Shown piece by piece: positions 17,498 to 26,731 of a DNA stretch of 64,000 bases; within the stretch, counting starts at the first letter, position 1; every line of letters starts with the position of its first letter. The position numbers were made by a program, and so were the translations under genes. Below the pieces are notes generated by a model, which saw only the letters and a program-made list of their open reading frames with translations, ran no database searches and was not told the origin of the DNA. Source of the DNA: Halorhodospira halochloris (lineage in GTDB: Bacteria > Pseudomonadota > Gammaproteobacteria > Nitrococcales > Halorhodospiraceae); NCBI RefSeq assembly GCF_002356555.2, contig NZ_AP017372.2, positions 2,210,501 to 2,274,500 on the forward strand. The letters run 5' to 3'.

Positions 17498-19656
17498 CTG
17501 GGCGTGACACACAACTCCGCTGGACACTGCAGCTCTGCCCCTGTACTCTGCCGCCATGGATACTGGAAGAGACATGGCGGCATTGGAGGACTGGGCTACG
17601 GCGCATCGTGGGCGACCTGTGCTCGAGCACCGGCTCAGAGATCTGGGGCGAATCGAGTGCTACCCGGTTGAAAGCGATGAGGATCTGCGGCTCTGGGAGG
17701 AGCTACTCGAAGCCGAGCACTTTCTTGGCTCCGGCCCGCTGGTCGGGCGGCGCCTGCGCTATCTCGTGCGCAGCGAGAACTTTGGCGACGTAGCGGCGCT
17801 CGCCTTTTCGGCGCCAGCTTTGCGGCTTGGCGCCCGCGACGGCTGGATCGGTTGGAGCGATGTTACCCGCGCCGAGCACCTCGATCGGGTGGTTTGCAAC
17901 ACGCGCTTTCTGGTCCGGGGGCACCTGCGTGTGTCGGGACTGGCGAGCCATGTGCTTGGTCAGATCCTGCGCCGCCTGCCCGAGGACTGGGCCGCTAAGT
18001 ACGGCGAGCCCCCGGTTTTGGTCGAGACTTTCATCGATCGCAGCCGCCATCGTGGCGGTTGCTACCGGGCGGCGAACTTCATCTATATCGGCGACACCGC
18101 CGGGCGTGGGCGTAATGATCGCTACCATGAGGGCGGTGCCGGGGCGAAGGCGGTCTATCTCTACCCGCTGTGCTCCGACTGGCGTCGCCGGTTGGGTGCC
18201 CCAGAGCAGCCGCCCTGCACGCCGGATATTGACGATTGGGCCAGGCATGAGTTCGCCCATGTGAGCTTGGGGGATCAGCGTCTGCAGCAACGCTTGATCC
18301 GCGTCGGCCGCGCATTGGCCGCACAACCGACGGCCTCTTTGCCCCAGGCCTGTGGCAATCGGGCGGCGACTCAGGCAGCCTATCGGCTATTTGCGCACCC
18401 GAGGGTCACCATGAATTCTATTCTCGGCTCACACTACCAGGCCACCGTCTCACGCTGCCACGCCGAACCGGTGGTGCTCGCCGTCCAGGATACGACCACG
18501 CTCAACTATGTCGCGCACCCGCTGAGCGAGGCCGGATTCGGCCCGATCGGCTCGCGAGCTGACGGCGCCCATGGGCTGATCGTCCACGACACCCTGGCGA
18601 TCAACCCCTCCGGCACGCCGCTCGGGCTAATCGACGTGCAGGCTTGGGCGCGGGAGACGGAGGATCACGGCTTGCGTCGGCTCGGGTCCGACGAGTGGAC
18701 TCTGGATAACAAAGAGTCCGGCAAATGGACGGACAGCCACCAGCGGGCGAGCGAGCTCCAGCAGCAGCTCGACACCGGCACCCGGGTAGTCAGCGTCGCC
18801 GACCGCGAGGGCGATCTCTTTGAGCTGCTCACCGCTGCGACCGATCCCGAGCGCGCTGACCTGCTAGTCCGGGCCAAGCACGACCGCCCCCTAGCCGATG
18901 GCTCGGGTCGGTTGTTTGGCCATATGAAGGCGCTCGACGCCGCCGGCGTCCAGGAGCTGACGCTGCCGAAGCGGGGCAACCAGAAGGCACGCACCACGCG
19001 CATGGCCGTCACCTTCGATCGGGTTACTCTCCAGCCCCCGAAGAACAAGCGCGGCCAGGAGCCGGTAACCCTCGATGTGATCCGTACCACGGAAATCAAT
19101 CCACCGAAGGGGGCACAGCCGGTAACTTGGACCCTGTTGAGCACGGTGCCGGTAGAGACGCTTGAGGACGCCTGCGAGCGCCTCGCCTGGTATACAAAAC
19201 GCTGGCAGATCGAGGTCTATCACCGGACCCTCAAGTCCGGCTGCCGCATCGAGGAGCGCCAGCTCGGCAGCGCTGACAGCCTCGAAGCATGCCTGGGCGT
19301 GGATCTGGTCGTCGCCTGGCGGGTATCGCTGCTCACCCATCAGAGCCGTGAAGATCCGAACGCCCCCTGCACAGTATTTTTTACCCCGGACCAATGGAAG
19401 GCGCTATGGGTGCGCACCGGCGCCGAGGGCATCCCGGAGGACAATGATGAACCCACGCTTCGGGAAGCCACGCGAACCGTCGCCACACTCGGCGGATTCC
19501 TGGGCCGTAGGAGCGATGGCGAGCCTGGGGCTCAGGCCCTTTGGAAAGGCCTGCAGCGACTCGATGACATCACCGAAATGTTCTGCATCATGATCGAAAG
19601 GGCGAGGTCAGGCCGCGCTCCGCCATGATGCCAGCCTACTTGTGTGTAAAGCCCAG
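17498..19656 (+). mobile_element. IS4-type insertion sequence with DruA-like N-terminal domain
   Basis: The element is bounded by imperfect 26-base terminal inverted repeats at 17498-17523 and 19631-19656. They share CTGGGC, ACACACAA and GCTGG in the same register, and they enclose one intact transposase gene. Flanking bases show no target duplication. The left flank is the MoxR-like ATPase gene and the right flank is brxC on the other strand, so the IS now bridges two different loci. This suggests an IS-promoted deletion or recombination between two copies. Confidence 0.85.
17556..19628 (+). CDS. IS4-family transposase with N-terminal DUF4338 (DruA-like) domain
   Basis: 690 residues. Residues about 15-215 match the DUF4338 domain known from DruA of Druantia and from a class of transposases (HFLGSGPLVGRRLRYLV, FSAPALRLGARDGWIGWS, NTRFLVRGHLRVSGLASHVL, GRGRNDRYHEGG). 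Residues about 220-690 are a Tn5/IS4-type DDE transposase, with ANPxx replaced by NRAATQAAYRLFAHPRV, the first Asp in VLAVQDTTTLNY, and the C-terminal YREK-type signature in YHRTLKSGCRIEERQL. It is full-length and probably active. The 3' end overlaps the truncated brxC frame on the other strand. Confidence 0.9.
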   Translation: MDTGRDMAALEDWATAHRGRPVLEHRLRDLGRIECYPVESDEDLRLWEELLEAEHFLGSGPLVGRRLRYLVRSENFGDVAALAFSAPALRLGARDGWIGWSDVTRAEHLDRVVCNTRFLVRGHLRVSGLASHVLGQILRRLPEDWAAKYGEPPVLVETFIDRSRHRGGCYRAANFIYIGDTAGRGRNDRYHEGGAGAKAVYLYPLCSDWRRRLGAPEQPPCTPDIDDWARHEFAHVSLGDQRLQQRLIRVGRALAAQPTASLPQACGNRAATQAAYRLFAHPRVTMNSILGSHYQATVSRCHAEPVVLAVQDTTTLNYVAHPLSEAGFGPIGSRADGAHGLIVHDTLAINPSGTPLGLIDVQAWARETEDHGLRRLGSDEWTLDNKESGKWTDSHQRASELQQQLDTGTRVVSVADREGDLFELLTAATDPERADLLVRAKHDRPLADGSGRLFGHMKALDAAGVQELTLPKRGNQKARTTRMAVTFDRVTLQPPKNKRGQEPVTLDVIRTTEINPPKGAQPVTWTLLSTVPVETLEDACERLAWYTKRWQIEVYHRTLKSGCRIEERQLGSADSLEACLGVDLVVAWRVSLLTHQSREDPNAPCTVFFTPDQWKALWVRTGAEGIPEDNDEPTLREATRTVATLGGFLGRRSDGEPGAQALWKGLQRLDDITEMFCIMIERARSGRAPP

Positions 19657-22565
19657 AGCCGCTGCGGGGCATCAGAGGCGTCTGCCTCTTGCATCTCGAC
19701 CATGGCCTGCGTGAGGTTGCCCAACCGTTCCCCGCCTGGCAACTCCAGGCTGGTCAGCTTGGCGCTAAGCTGGGCGAATCGCTGCTGGAGCTTCGGGAAC
19801 AGGCCCATCGCGGTCCGGCTAATCTCATCCTCTAGGGGGACCACCGACTCGCCGGTAAACTCCGTGAGGCGCTCGGCTGCGAGGGCTAGCATCTCGTTGG
19901 ACGGGCTGTCATCGCGCAGCGATACGCCCACGTTCTTGAAGGCGTTGTTGGTCTTGAGCGCTTCCTGCGCCTGCTGGCCGTTGACCGTGACGTCCCGTCC
20001 TCCCACGCGGAGCTTGATGACTCCAGCCATCAGCATTGCGGCAACCAGATACCGCAAGGTGTCCTGGGACCAGCCGAAGGGCGCCTCGGAGAAGCGTTTG
20101 GTCAGGCTCTTGCCCTCCACCTGGCCCACCTTATCCACATGATCGCGGATGCTCACGATGGCGCGGTTCTGGGTGTTGATCTGTGGTTGACCGTTCACGG
20201 TTTGAACCAGGCCCAGCGGATCGAGCTGGCTGGTGACGCCGTTGAGATTACCTACGCGCAGAAAACGCTCGGCAAGATCGGTATTCGCGCAGACCGGTGC
20301 CTCGCTGTAACGATCGAACACCTGCGTGGCCACTTCAGCGAGATGCTTGCGCGCCGCCTCTATCAGATCGCTGCTCAGGGTCTCTACCGCAGTCACCTGC
20401 CCGCGGAAGATGAACGAGCCCTGGACGAGGCTGCGCTTGAGTTGGCGCTGGAGCTCGCCCTGCAGGCGGGCGGCCCGGTCCTGCTGGCTCTTGCAGTACT
20501 CCTTAACCTCCTGGTCCGGCTCATTGCGGTATTTGTTGGCAATCTCTTGGCTACGATGGATCTCAGCTGTGAGATCGTCAATTTCCGTCGGATAGCGGCC
20601 GATCAAAAGCACCTGCTGCTCCGCATTACGCGTTACGGATTCATCGGTGAGCCGGGTGCGCGCTGCTTCGTAGTCGGCCGGATCCACCAGCTCGACGAGG
20701 GTCTGGATGGAATTGCGCTCGCCCGCCAGGGAAGTCGGTAGACCACCATTCTGTACCTTGAGTCCAGACTGCACCGACAGGGAACCCCCGAGCTGGGTGG
20801 TCGGCAAAGGCGAGAAGGCCTCACCCAGGGCTATGTTAATGAGGCGCTTGCGCTCCGCCTGACGGATCGGCAGTTTACTCCGCTCTTGCTCGATGTCGTT
20901 GAGCTTCTCGCTGAAGAAGCGCAGGCCGCCGTTCTGTTCACCAAATGGCACGTAGCTGTCGCCGATGAGATCCTCGATGGCGCCTTCCACTTCCGTTGCC
21001 TCGCTCGGCTGAGTGGCGTCCGGATGCATCAGACTGGCCACGTTTCGACGAGTTATGGGGAGATTGCCAAGGATCTGTAGTACTGCCACAGTCTTAGCCA
21101 CCCGTTGGTGCAGCTCGGATGCCACGTAGTGGGTCTTATAAACGTTGGCGACCGCCTTGTGGATGGTCGGAAACGCCCGTTCGATATCCTTTTCAAGGGC
21201 GTCGTAGAGGATGACGTTGTTCGCGAGCCAGCCAACGGGCCGGTCGGCCACCGGGGTGCGATTACCGGTCTCATCGACAAGGATGTCCTGAATCACCTTG
21301 ATGGCCGACCGCAGACCAATACCGCCAGTAGAGCGCGCTAACGAACCGAGTAGGTGCAACAGGATGTCGAAGTGCGCCGGCAGGAAGGGGTACAGGTCGA
21401 TGAAGGTCTGGCGGTCAAAATCGGCGCCGTAGGCCCGCGCATCCTCGAGCTTGGTGCTCTGGCGCAGGGCCTGGCCGTACTGATCAAAGAGCTCGCCGAT
21501 CTGCCGGCTACCCTCCGCGGACTTGCCGAGCAGGCGGCGGTAGCAGATCTCCTTAATATCATCCGCTTGCAGATTAATATTGATCGGGAAGCGGTCCTTG
21601 AGCTTAAACAGCTCCTGGGAATTGACCGAGGCGCCCGGAACGTCCTCAGTAAGGGTCTGCTGGCCCGTACCAATAATCCAGACCTTGCCCTGCCCCTGGG
21701 CCTTGATGTTCTTGGCAAGGCCGTCGAGGTTGAGGATCATCTGCGGCCTTGAGCCGACGTACTGGCCTACCTCGTCGATGATGAAGATGACGTATTCCTT
21801 GCCGGAGGCCTCGCGGACGATCTCCAGCATCTCCTGCACGCGGTCGTTCTCGAAACGAACTACGTCAGTAGACTCGGTGTTGAAGGCCTGCTGCGTGGGA
21901 AAAAGCTGTGGATAGAGCTCGTGAGCGATCTCGGGGATCAGGCTGTCGATCACCAACTCGTCGTTGCGGTAACCTGACCAATCCTCCCCGTTGGTTTTCT
22001 CCCGGAACATTTCCAGGAATTCCTCGTAACGACCCTCCTGCTTCAACCGCCGTTCCAGGTAGGCCACCTTGAGGTTACGACTGTAGCCCGCCCACTGGAG
22101 AACTTTGTAGTAAAGAACACTAGAGACCTCCGCCATGGTTGCACCCGACACCTGCTCCGTCGCCAAGTCCAGCATGAGAACGGCTGCCGGGAAGCGTTTG
22201 GCGACGTTATTCAACAGCTGCCGGGTGCTAGAGCTCTTGAGCCGGTCCTGCAGGTGCTGGCGAAACGGGACCCCATCAACCGTGACGCTCTCGTCAAAAG
22301 CGAGCCCGAGGTATTTCGTAAACGAGCTCTTGCCCGAGCCATAGAAACCGGAGACCCAGACACCCACCTCGTTCTCTCCGCCGGCGTCCATCGCAGCCTG
22401 CATCTTGCGCAGCAGGTCATTGAACTGCTCGTCGATGGCGTCGGTCACAACATACTCGGCGATCTCCTTCTTGAGCCGCTCTTCCTGGGAGACGCCGAAA
22501 GCGATTACCTTCTCAATGCTGCGATAGATGTCCCGGCTGGGGTCGAATAGGTCTTTGATTGCCAT
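19608..22565 (-). CDS. brxC: BrxC, BREX P-loop ATPase, C-terminus replaced by IS sequence
   Basis: 985 codons; BrxC proteins are usually about 1,150-1,250 residues. Walker A is GFYGSGKSS at residues 73-81 and Walker B is in VIFIIDEVGQYVG near residue 258, followed by an AAA+-like region (WIIGTGQQTLTEDVPG). BrxC is an essential ATPase of BREX, which methylates host DNA and blocks phage replication. About 969 residues are native; the last 15 or so codons (from about 19656 down) come from the end of the IS, and about 200 residues are missing. Downstream pglX, pglZ and later genes are absent. The locus is therefore a broken BREX remnant unless parts lie elsewhere. Confidence 0.92.
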   Translation of the reverse strand: MAIKDLFDPSRDIYRSIEKVIAFGVSQEERLKKEIAEYVVTDAIDEQFNDLLRKMQAAMDAGGENEVGVWVSGFYGSGKSSFTKYLGLAFDESVTVDGVPFRQHLQDRLKSSSTRQLLNNVAKRFPAAVLMLDLATEQVSGATMAEVSSVLYYKVLQWAGYSRNLKVAYLERRLKQEGRYEEFLEMFREKTNGEDWSGYRNDELVIDSLIPEIAHELYPQLFPTQQAFNTESTDVVRFENDRVQEMLEIVREASGKEYVIFIIDEVGQYVGSRPQMILNLDGLAKNIKAQGQGKVWIIGTGQQTLTEDVPGASVNSQELFKLKDRFPININLQADDIKEICYRRLLGKSAEGSRQIGELFDQYGQALRQSTKLEDARAYGADFDRQTFIDLYPFLPAHFDILLHLLGSLARSTGGIGLRSAIKVIQDILVDETGNRTPVADRPVGWLANNVILYDALEKDIERAFPTIHKAVANVYKTHYVASELHQRVAKTVAVLQILGNLPITRRNVASLMHPDATQPSEATEVEGAIEDLIGDSYVPFGEQNGGLRFFSEKLNDIEQERSKLPIRQAERKRLINIALGEAFSPLPTTQLGGSLSVQSGLKVQNGGLPTSLAGERNSIQTLVELVDPADYEAARTRLTDESVTRNAEQQVLLIGRYPTEIDDLTAEIHRSQEIANKYRNEPDQEVKEYCKSQQDRAARLQGELQRQLKRSLVQGSFIFRGQVTAVETLSSDLIEAARKHLAEVATQVFDRYSEAPVCANTDLAERFLRVGNLNGVTSQLDPLGLVQTVNGQPQINTQNRAIVSIRDHVDKVGQVEGKSLTKRFSEAPFGWSQDTLRYLVAAMLMAGVIKLRVGGRDVTVNGQQAQEALKTNNAFKNVGVSLRDDSPSNEMLALAAERLTEFTGESVVPLEDEISRTAMGLFPKLQQRFAQLSAKLTSLELPGGERLGNLTQAMVEMQEADASDAPQRLWALHTSRLASWRSAA

Positions 22566-22580
22566 TATTGTCTCTTGTAG

Positions 22581-23153
22581 TTAGCCACCGACGTGGACCG
22601 AGCGATAATTGCCGTCCTCGGGATAAAACCCCAGGAACTTGAGCCGGGTATCGCCGGTGCGGATCCCCGGGTAGAAGAACACGGTCGGCACCTGGAACCG
22701 ACCTTGGAGCTGGCCCTCGATGACGCCGATTCGCATATAGGGATGAAGGGCCTCGAGATCTGTAACCAGCAGGATCGCGTGTTGATTGCCTTCCAGCGGC
22801 TCGAGGGTGGCCTCCAAGCGCTGCTGTAACGCCCCGTTGGCGATGGCATTCGCGAGCGAGCTGTTGGTCTTGTCCCAGTCAACGGGCTTGCGTCGATCCG
22901 CCATAAGCCAGGTCTGACGCATGGGTGCGTTGCTCAGGATCTCGTCGACCGCCTGCGCGATCGAGAAGGTATGGACCTCCCACCCTTCGTTGGCCAGGCG
23001 GCTCGTCCACGCATGCATCTTCCGCTTGACAGACAGGATTTCCTCCGGACTGAACACAAGGTAGAAGATCGGCTCGAAGCTGGCATGGCCGAATTCACGC
23101 CCACGTCGGATCCGCTCCATAAGCTCGTTAAAGTTAATGTCCAGCGAGGGCAT
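22581..23153 (-). CDS. brxB: BrxB (DUF1788) BREX protein
   Basis: 190 residues, the usual size for BrxB. Characteristic segments are GHASFEPIFYLVFSPEEIL near residue 22, EGWEVHTFSIAQAVDEIL near residue 57, and VPTVFFYPGIRTGDTRLKFL near residue 155. BrxB is a small BREX core protein of unclear biochemical role. It overlaps brxA by 20 bases upstream and lies 15 bases before brxC, so brxE-brxA-brxB-brxC form one minus-strand operon. Confidence 0.93.
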   Translation of the reverse strand: MPSLDINFNELMERIRRGREFGHASFEPIFYLVFSPEEILSVKRKMHAWTSRLANEGWEVHTFSIAQAVDEILSNAPMRQTWLMADRRKPVDWDKTNSSLANAIANGALQQRLEATLEPLEGNQHAILLVTDLEALHPYMRIGVIEGQLQGRFQVPTVFFYPGIRTGDTRLKFLGFYPEDGNYRSVHVGG

Positions 23154-23919
23154 TCACTGCCTCCCCCATGGTGCGATAGCCCCAGGTGATCTGCGTTACA
23201 TCACCAGCGGATTGCACAATGAAATGCCCCTCGGGGGCAAGGCGTTTGAGCTGCTGGCGGACGTCATCACCCTCCAAACCAAACAGTCCCCAATCAGGGT
23301 GGCGTATTATCTGTCTGTCTGCAAAACCCAATCCGCGGAGGTTATAGGCGAGGTATGTCGCCACTCGGGGATGGATACGAACCGGCCTTATTGGCCGTGG
23401 CGGTAAGCGACAATTGCCGAGCAGCCCAAAATCCGTGCACGTCCCCAGCAGATAGGACGCGACACGCCGCACCGTGCTCGGTGCCCAGGGTTTTTGAGTT
23501 CTGCCCTCTCGCACTGCAGCTTCGACAAAGGCTGTTGCATCGTCTCGGGAAAGCTCATCAAAACCAGCCATGTATCGGGGCCAAAAGACCTCACGGATGA
23601 AATCCGCCAGTATGCAATTGGCCCGCGCCGTATACAGCATAAACAGCTGGATGAGCTCGTCGCGCTGCCAATACTCCGCGAGACGCTTTAGTATGGCAGC
23701 CACCTCGGGATCCTCCATATACCGCGGCGCGAACCCTTCCTGTACCAAGTTTAGCAAACGACGTGCTGTCATCGTCGGAAAGCGCCCGGAGTCCAGAGCA
23801 GCTGTGTAGAGCTCGCGCACCGACATGCCCGAGCGGTAGAGCTCGAGCAGCGCGAGGGTCTCATCAACGAGGCCTAGGCCCGCTTGCAACCGCGTTGTGT
23901 AAAGTCTAGCCTCACTCAC
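23134..23919 (-). CDS. brxA: BrxA (DUF1819) BREX protein
   Basis: 261 residues from the GTG at 23919, which overlaps the brxE stop (GTGA). The frame stays open further upstream inside brxE, but the GTG gives the family-like start VSEARLYTTRLQAGLGLVDE. Other family segments are WPRYMAGFDELSRDDATAFV and STVRRVASYLLGTCTDFGLL. BrxA binds DNA and is part of the BREX core. Translational coupling on both sides supports the operon. Confidence 0.92.
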   Translation of the reverse strand: MSEARLYTTRLQAGLGLVDETLALLELYRSGMSVRELYTAALDSGRFPTMTARRLLNLVQEGFAPRYMEDPEVAAILKRLAEYWQRDELIQLFMLYTARANCILADFIREVFWPRYMAGFDELSRDDATAFVEAAVREGRTQKPWAPSTVRRVASYLLGTCTDFGLLGNCRLPPRPIRPVRIHPRVATYLAYNLRGLGFADRQIIRHPDWGLFGLEGDDVRQQLKRLAPEGHFIVQSAGDVTQITWGYRTMGEAVNALAGH

Positions 23920-24407
23920 TCTGCGTGCCTCAGGTAGGGATAGGCCCGTCGATTCTCGTGGATTGCGGCCGCATAGTGACCGGCCATCTTCCCAAGCGAG
24001 AGGGCCAGGTCCTCGTCCCACCCGCCTACCAATACCGGCCCTTCATTGGGCTCGACGGGATAGGCGAGTGCGGACAGCCGCTGCATGGCCTCTTCCCGGC
24101 TGCCAAGATGGGCAAGGACTTGATCAATGCCCGTGGCGTCACGCAGGACCGCCGCGGCCGCCTGCTCGTGAAGTTCAGGCATTCGAAACAGGTGCACGAT
24201 ACGGCCCACGCCGATACGTTCGTCATGTGCCCTGGCGGCGGCTACGGTAACGCCCTGATACTGACTCAGAGGCAGCGAACGGGGAAAGACCGGCATTAAA
24301 AAAGTGCGAGAAGAACGCGCAAAAAACTGGCTGCCCCACCAACCATGCTCCTCTCCCAGATAACCCACAAGGGCCCTCAACTCGGCGAGGACTTCGATTG
24401 CCCGCAT
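23916..24407 (-). CDS. brxE: BrxE family protein (BREX type 6 marker)
   Basis: 163 residues. The start MRAIEVLAELRALVGYLGEE and the GWWGSQFF, LMPVFPRSLPLSQYQGV and IGVGRIVHLFRMPE segments match BrxE, which occurs as the first gene of type 6 BREX loci. Its function is not known. It is the promoter-proximal gene of the brxE-A-B-C operon here. The upstream 280 bases (24408-24685) contain no recognisable gene and should hold the operon promoter. Confidence 0.85.
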   Translation of the reverse strand: MRAIEVLAELRALVGYLGEEHGWWGSQFFARSSRTFLMPVFPRSLPLSQYQGVTVAAARAHDERIGVGRIVHLFRMPELHEQAAAAVLRDATGIDQVLAHLGSREEAMQRLSALAYPVEPNEGPVLVGGWDEDLALSLGKMAGHYAAAIHENRRAYPYLRHAE

Positions 24408-24685
24408 GAACGTCTCTCCAATTCCACCATCGATCCTACCTGCTGATTCTCACCGCTGGATGGCTGCAGAGTCACGCATTTTCTTAGTCGAGCACGGCCA
24501 GCACCATAGGGTTCGATTAAAATGAGATGGCAGCTTCCGATGAGCACAAGCGTGGCGTCGACCACTTACGCCAAAGGAACCTGCCATCGCTGTGAGAGGT
24601 AACGCATTTGCCGAGCTGATACAAGCCCCGCCGGTGGATCTTGAGTCGCACGCCCGGAAGCGCGGTGCCTTGCAACGCTCCCGCA

Positions 24686-24869
24686 ACTTGCCGGTGATCC
24701 GCTCGCGAGCCTGCGCTATACGTCGAAGACGCACGCATCAGCGGCACGAAGCGTGCGGATCCTAGCTGAACGCTGGGCTGAAGGTCGGTTGTTAGCGCTG
24801 GGTGGCGACGGCTACGACTTGTCGAACATCGCTGCAGCCTGGACTGCCGTTGTCCGGGAACTCGCCTGA
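24686..24869 (+). pseudogene. 3' fragment of histone-deacetylase-like gene
   Basis: About 180 bases match the end of the intact gene at 52623-53555 from DPLASLRYTSKTH to the stop (GGGGYD replaced by GGDGYD here). The rest of the gene is missing. The match continues past the stop into the DUF488 gene, so this is the edge of a large duplicated block (24686-26588 versus 53370-55891). Confidence 0.85.
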
Positions 24870-24994
24870 GGTTGGCACGCGTGGATGTTCCCAGTCGGCT
24901 TAGAGGCCGTGGAGAGCAACCCAGCGGACGTGCGCGAAGTCCGCGAATCGGCGGCGGCCTACGCTCGCGTGGGCGCCTATCTGTTGCCACATGC

Positions 24995-25435
24995 TCATCC
25001 TGCCAGGTGATGCGATGCGAGTTTGTGGCTTCGCTCCAAGCGCTCCGCGATCAACAGCCGATGACACTCTGCCGGGTCCCGCTCGTAACAGAGCAGGGCT
25101 ACCGCCTCGGTGACGGCTCGCTCGGCGAGGGAATGGAGAGCGTCCTGGGTCTTCGGTTCTTCCAGATGCGACGCGTAAAGCTGGTAAAAGCGCTGTGCGT
25201 CCCCCGCCTTGGCGGCGTCACGGGCGGCTTGAGGGGCGCCGAGGACCGGCCAGCTCTCGTAGCCGATGCCGGCGCCAGGGAGTTCCCTGGCGAGGTGCTT
25301 GAAGGCGAATTCCCGCCGACGGGAGTGGGGGCTGGCCCGCACGTCGATGATGGTGGCCACGCTAGCCCTCTGCAGGGTTGCAATGAAGGCCTCGAGATAA
25401 GTGCGCTCGTAGCCGATGGTGTAGAGCGTGTGCAA
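24995..25435 (-). CDS. DUF488 family protein, copy 1
   Basis: 146 residues starting at a TTG aligned with the GTG start of copy 2. HTLYTIGYERTYLEAFIATL at the N-terminus, IDVRASPHSRRREFAFKHLA near residue 30, and the C-terminal CYERDPAECHRLLIAERLE with two conserved Cys are the family landmarks. DUF488 proteins are small, of unknown function; the CxxxxxxxCH motif suggests a rhodanese-like or metal site. It is nearly identical to 53683-54123. Here it is followed upstream by yjbQ directly, while copy 2 has msrA between. Confidence 0.88.
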   Translation of the reverse strand: MHTLYTIGYERTYLEAFIATLQRASVATIIDVRASPHSRRREFAFKHLARELPGAGIGYESWPVLGAPQAARDAAKAGDAQRFYQLYASHLEEPKTQDALHSLAERAVTEAVALLCYERDPAECHRLLIAERLERSHKLASHHLAG

Positions 25436-25523
25436 GATTACCGACTCCTGCTGCGTTCTGGTGGCGCTGTGGCAGCACTAAAGTGGCGGCGTCCCCCTTG
25501 CAGCGCCTCTTCGGCTAGACTAT

Positions 25524-25922
25524 TCAATTCAGCGTACATACCACCGTGCGCTCACGGCGAGGCCCATCAAACTCGCAGAGGAAGATACCCTGCCAAGTGG
25601 AGAGCCCCATTTTGCCGTTAATTATGGGTATGGTCTCACTCGGCCCAATGAGTCCGGCCTTAAGGTGAGAGTCGCCATTGCCATCTTGTGCATCGTGCTC
25701 CCAGACCCCGCGAGGTACAAGCTGCTGCAAAAGGTTGACGGCATCGCGGGGGACGCTCGCATCCCAATTCTCCTGGATCATAATGGCCGCGGTGGCGCCC
25801 TGCACATAGAGCGCTAGCAGGCCGTCGCTAACTTCCGCCTCCGCGACGGCTCGCCGGATCGGTTCAGTGATGTCAACGAGCTCCTCGCGTTGATGGGTAG
25901 TCACAGTGATGGTAGTGCGCAT
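25524..25922 (-). CDS. yjbQ: YjbQ/UPF0047 family protein, copy 1
   Basis: 132 residues. ENWDASVPRDAVNLLQQLVP near residue 52, HDAQDGNGDSHLKAGLIGPS near residue 76 and the C-terminal GPRRERTVVCTL are the family core. Members show weak thiamine-phosphate-synthase activity in vivo and bind metal through conserved His/Asp residues. It lacks one residue (Ala after FL) and differs at the C-terminus from copy 2 at 54816-55223. Probably intact. Its gene lies directly before the CRISPR A leader, transcribed away from it. Confidence 0.88.
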   Translation of the reverse strand: MRTTITVTTHQREELVDITEPIRRAVAEAEVSDGLLALYVQGATAAIMIQENWDASVPRDAVNLLQQLVPRGVWEHDAQDGNGDSHLKAGLIGPSETIPIINGKMGLSTWQGIFLCEFDGPRRERTVVCTLN

Positions 25923-26107
25923 AACTTTACCCCTGCTCTAATGGTTGCCGGAGATGTCGGAGCACTGATTCGTCCTGAGGATGTGTTCGGCGCTCCAGCC
26001 TACTTCCCCATTCTTCCACCATGCTACCCTTGCTCTTAGCCTGTCCCGCCGGCGATTCGGTGGTGATAAGCCACCCAGGCTGACCCCGTCAAGCGCCTTA
26101 TTTCAGC

Positions 26108-26552
26108 ATCAGCCAAGAAGCAACCAAGGGCAAGCGACATGATATGACGCTCCCGTATGCTCCTCTGGTTGGGTTAGCTTGGGGATTATTTACAAATACT
26201 TTCATGATATATACGCTTATTCTTGTGCCCTCCCCCCGGGCTATGTCAGACACCAATGCCGGAGCGATCCGGCGTTGGCATTCGTTATGTCGGGATGGCA
26301 CGCTCTAGTTGCACGGGCCTGGCGGTAGCGTGGTCATTGTTGAAGGTGATCTGACCTACTGTCCACAGAACGGACTCTTAAAGCGCTCTAGCCTGACTTG
26401 GTTACAGACGGTATGATCAAGTATAGGTGTTGGAGTTCTTTAAAAATGAGAATGGAGTGCAACTGCCAGCGTATGTTAAGTATTCGGGCACCTCGATTTC
26501 TGTCAAACCCCCTTATAGCTATCTGTTTTGAAAGGGCTTATAGAGCCGAGGA
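26108..26552 (+). promoter_or_regulatory. CRISPR leader A
   Basis: About 445 bases closely similar to 44047-44497 and 55408-55855, each ending directly at the first repeat with the conserved gccgagga. It is AT-rich in the middle (atttacaaatactttcatga). A plausible sigma70 promoter for the pre-crRNA is TTGGTT at 26398 with TATAGG 18 bases downstream. Similarity to copy C extends further left into yjbQ, but similarity to copy B starts near 26108, which sets the leader length. Confidence 0.8.
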
Positions 26553-26731
26553 GTCTGAATCTGGCCCTGTTTGAGAAGGGATTAAGACTAGTTGTTGTTG
26601 CTATTCTTGAAGACCAATCCATTGTCTGAATCTGGCCCTGTTTGAGAAGGGATTAAGACCTTCCTCTTTTTGACTTTCTAGGCGAGCGCGTGTAAGTCTG
26701 AATCCGGCCCTGCTTGGGAAGGGAACAAGAC
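26553..26731 (+). CRISPR. CRISPR array A, 3 repeats and 2 spacers
   Basis: Repeats of 36 bases at 26553-26588, 26624-26659 and 26696-26731; spacers of 35 and 36 bases. Repeats 1 and 2 are identical to those of arrays B and C. Repeat 3 is degenerate (at least five changes), which together with the leader on the left fixes transcription as left to right. There are no cas genes nearby. The crRNAs could be processed by the Cas6 encoded at 58503. Confidence 0.95.

Noticed and set aside
17556-19628. Druantia defence gene druA
   Set aside because: The DUF4338 domain is fused to a complete IS4-type transposase with terminal inverted repeats, so it is an insertion sequence and not a Druantia system.
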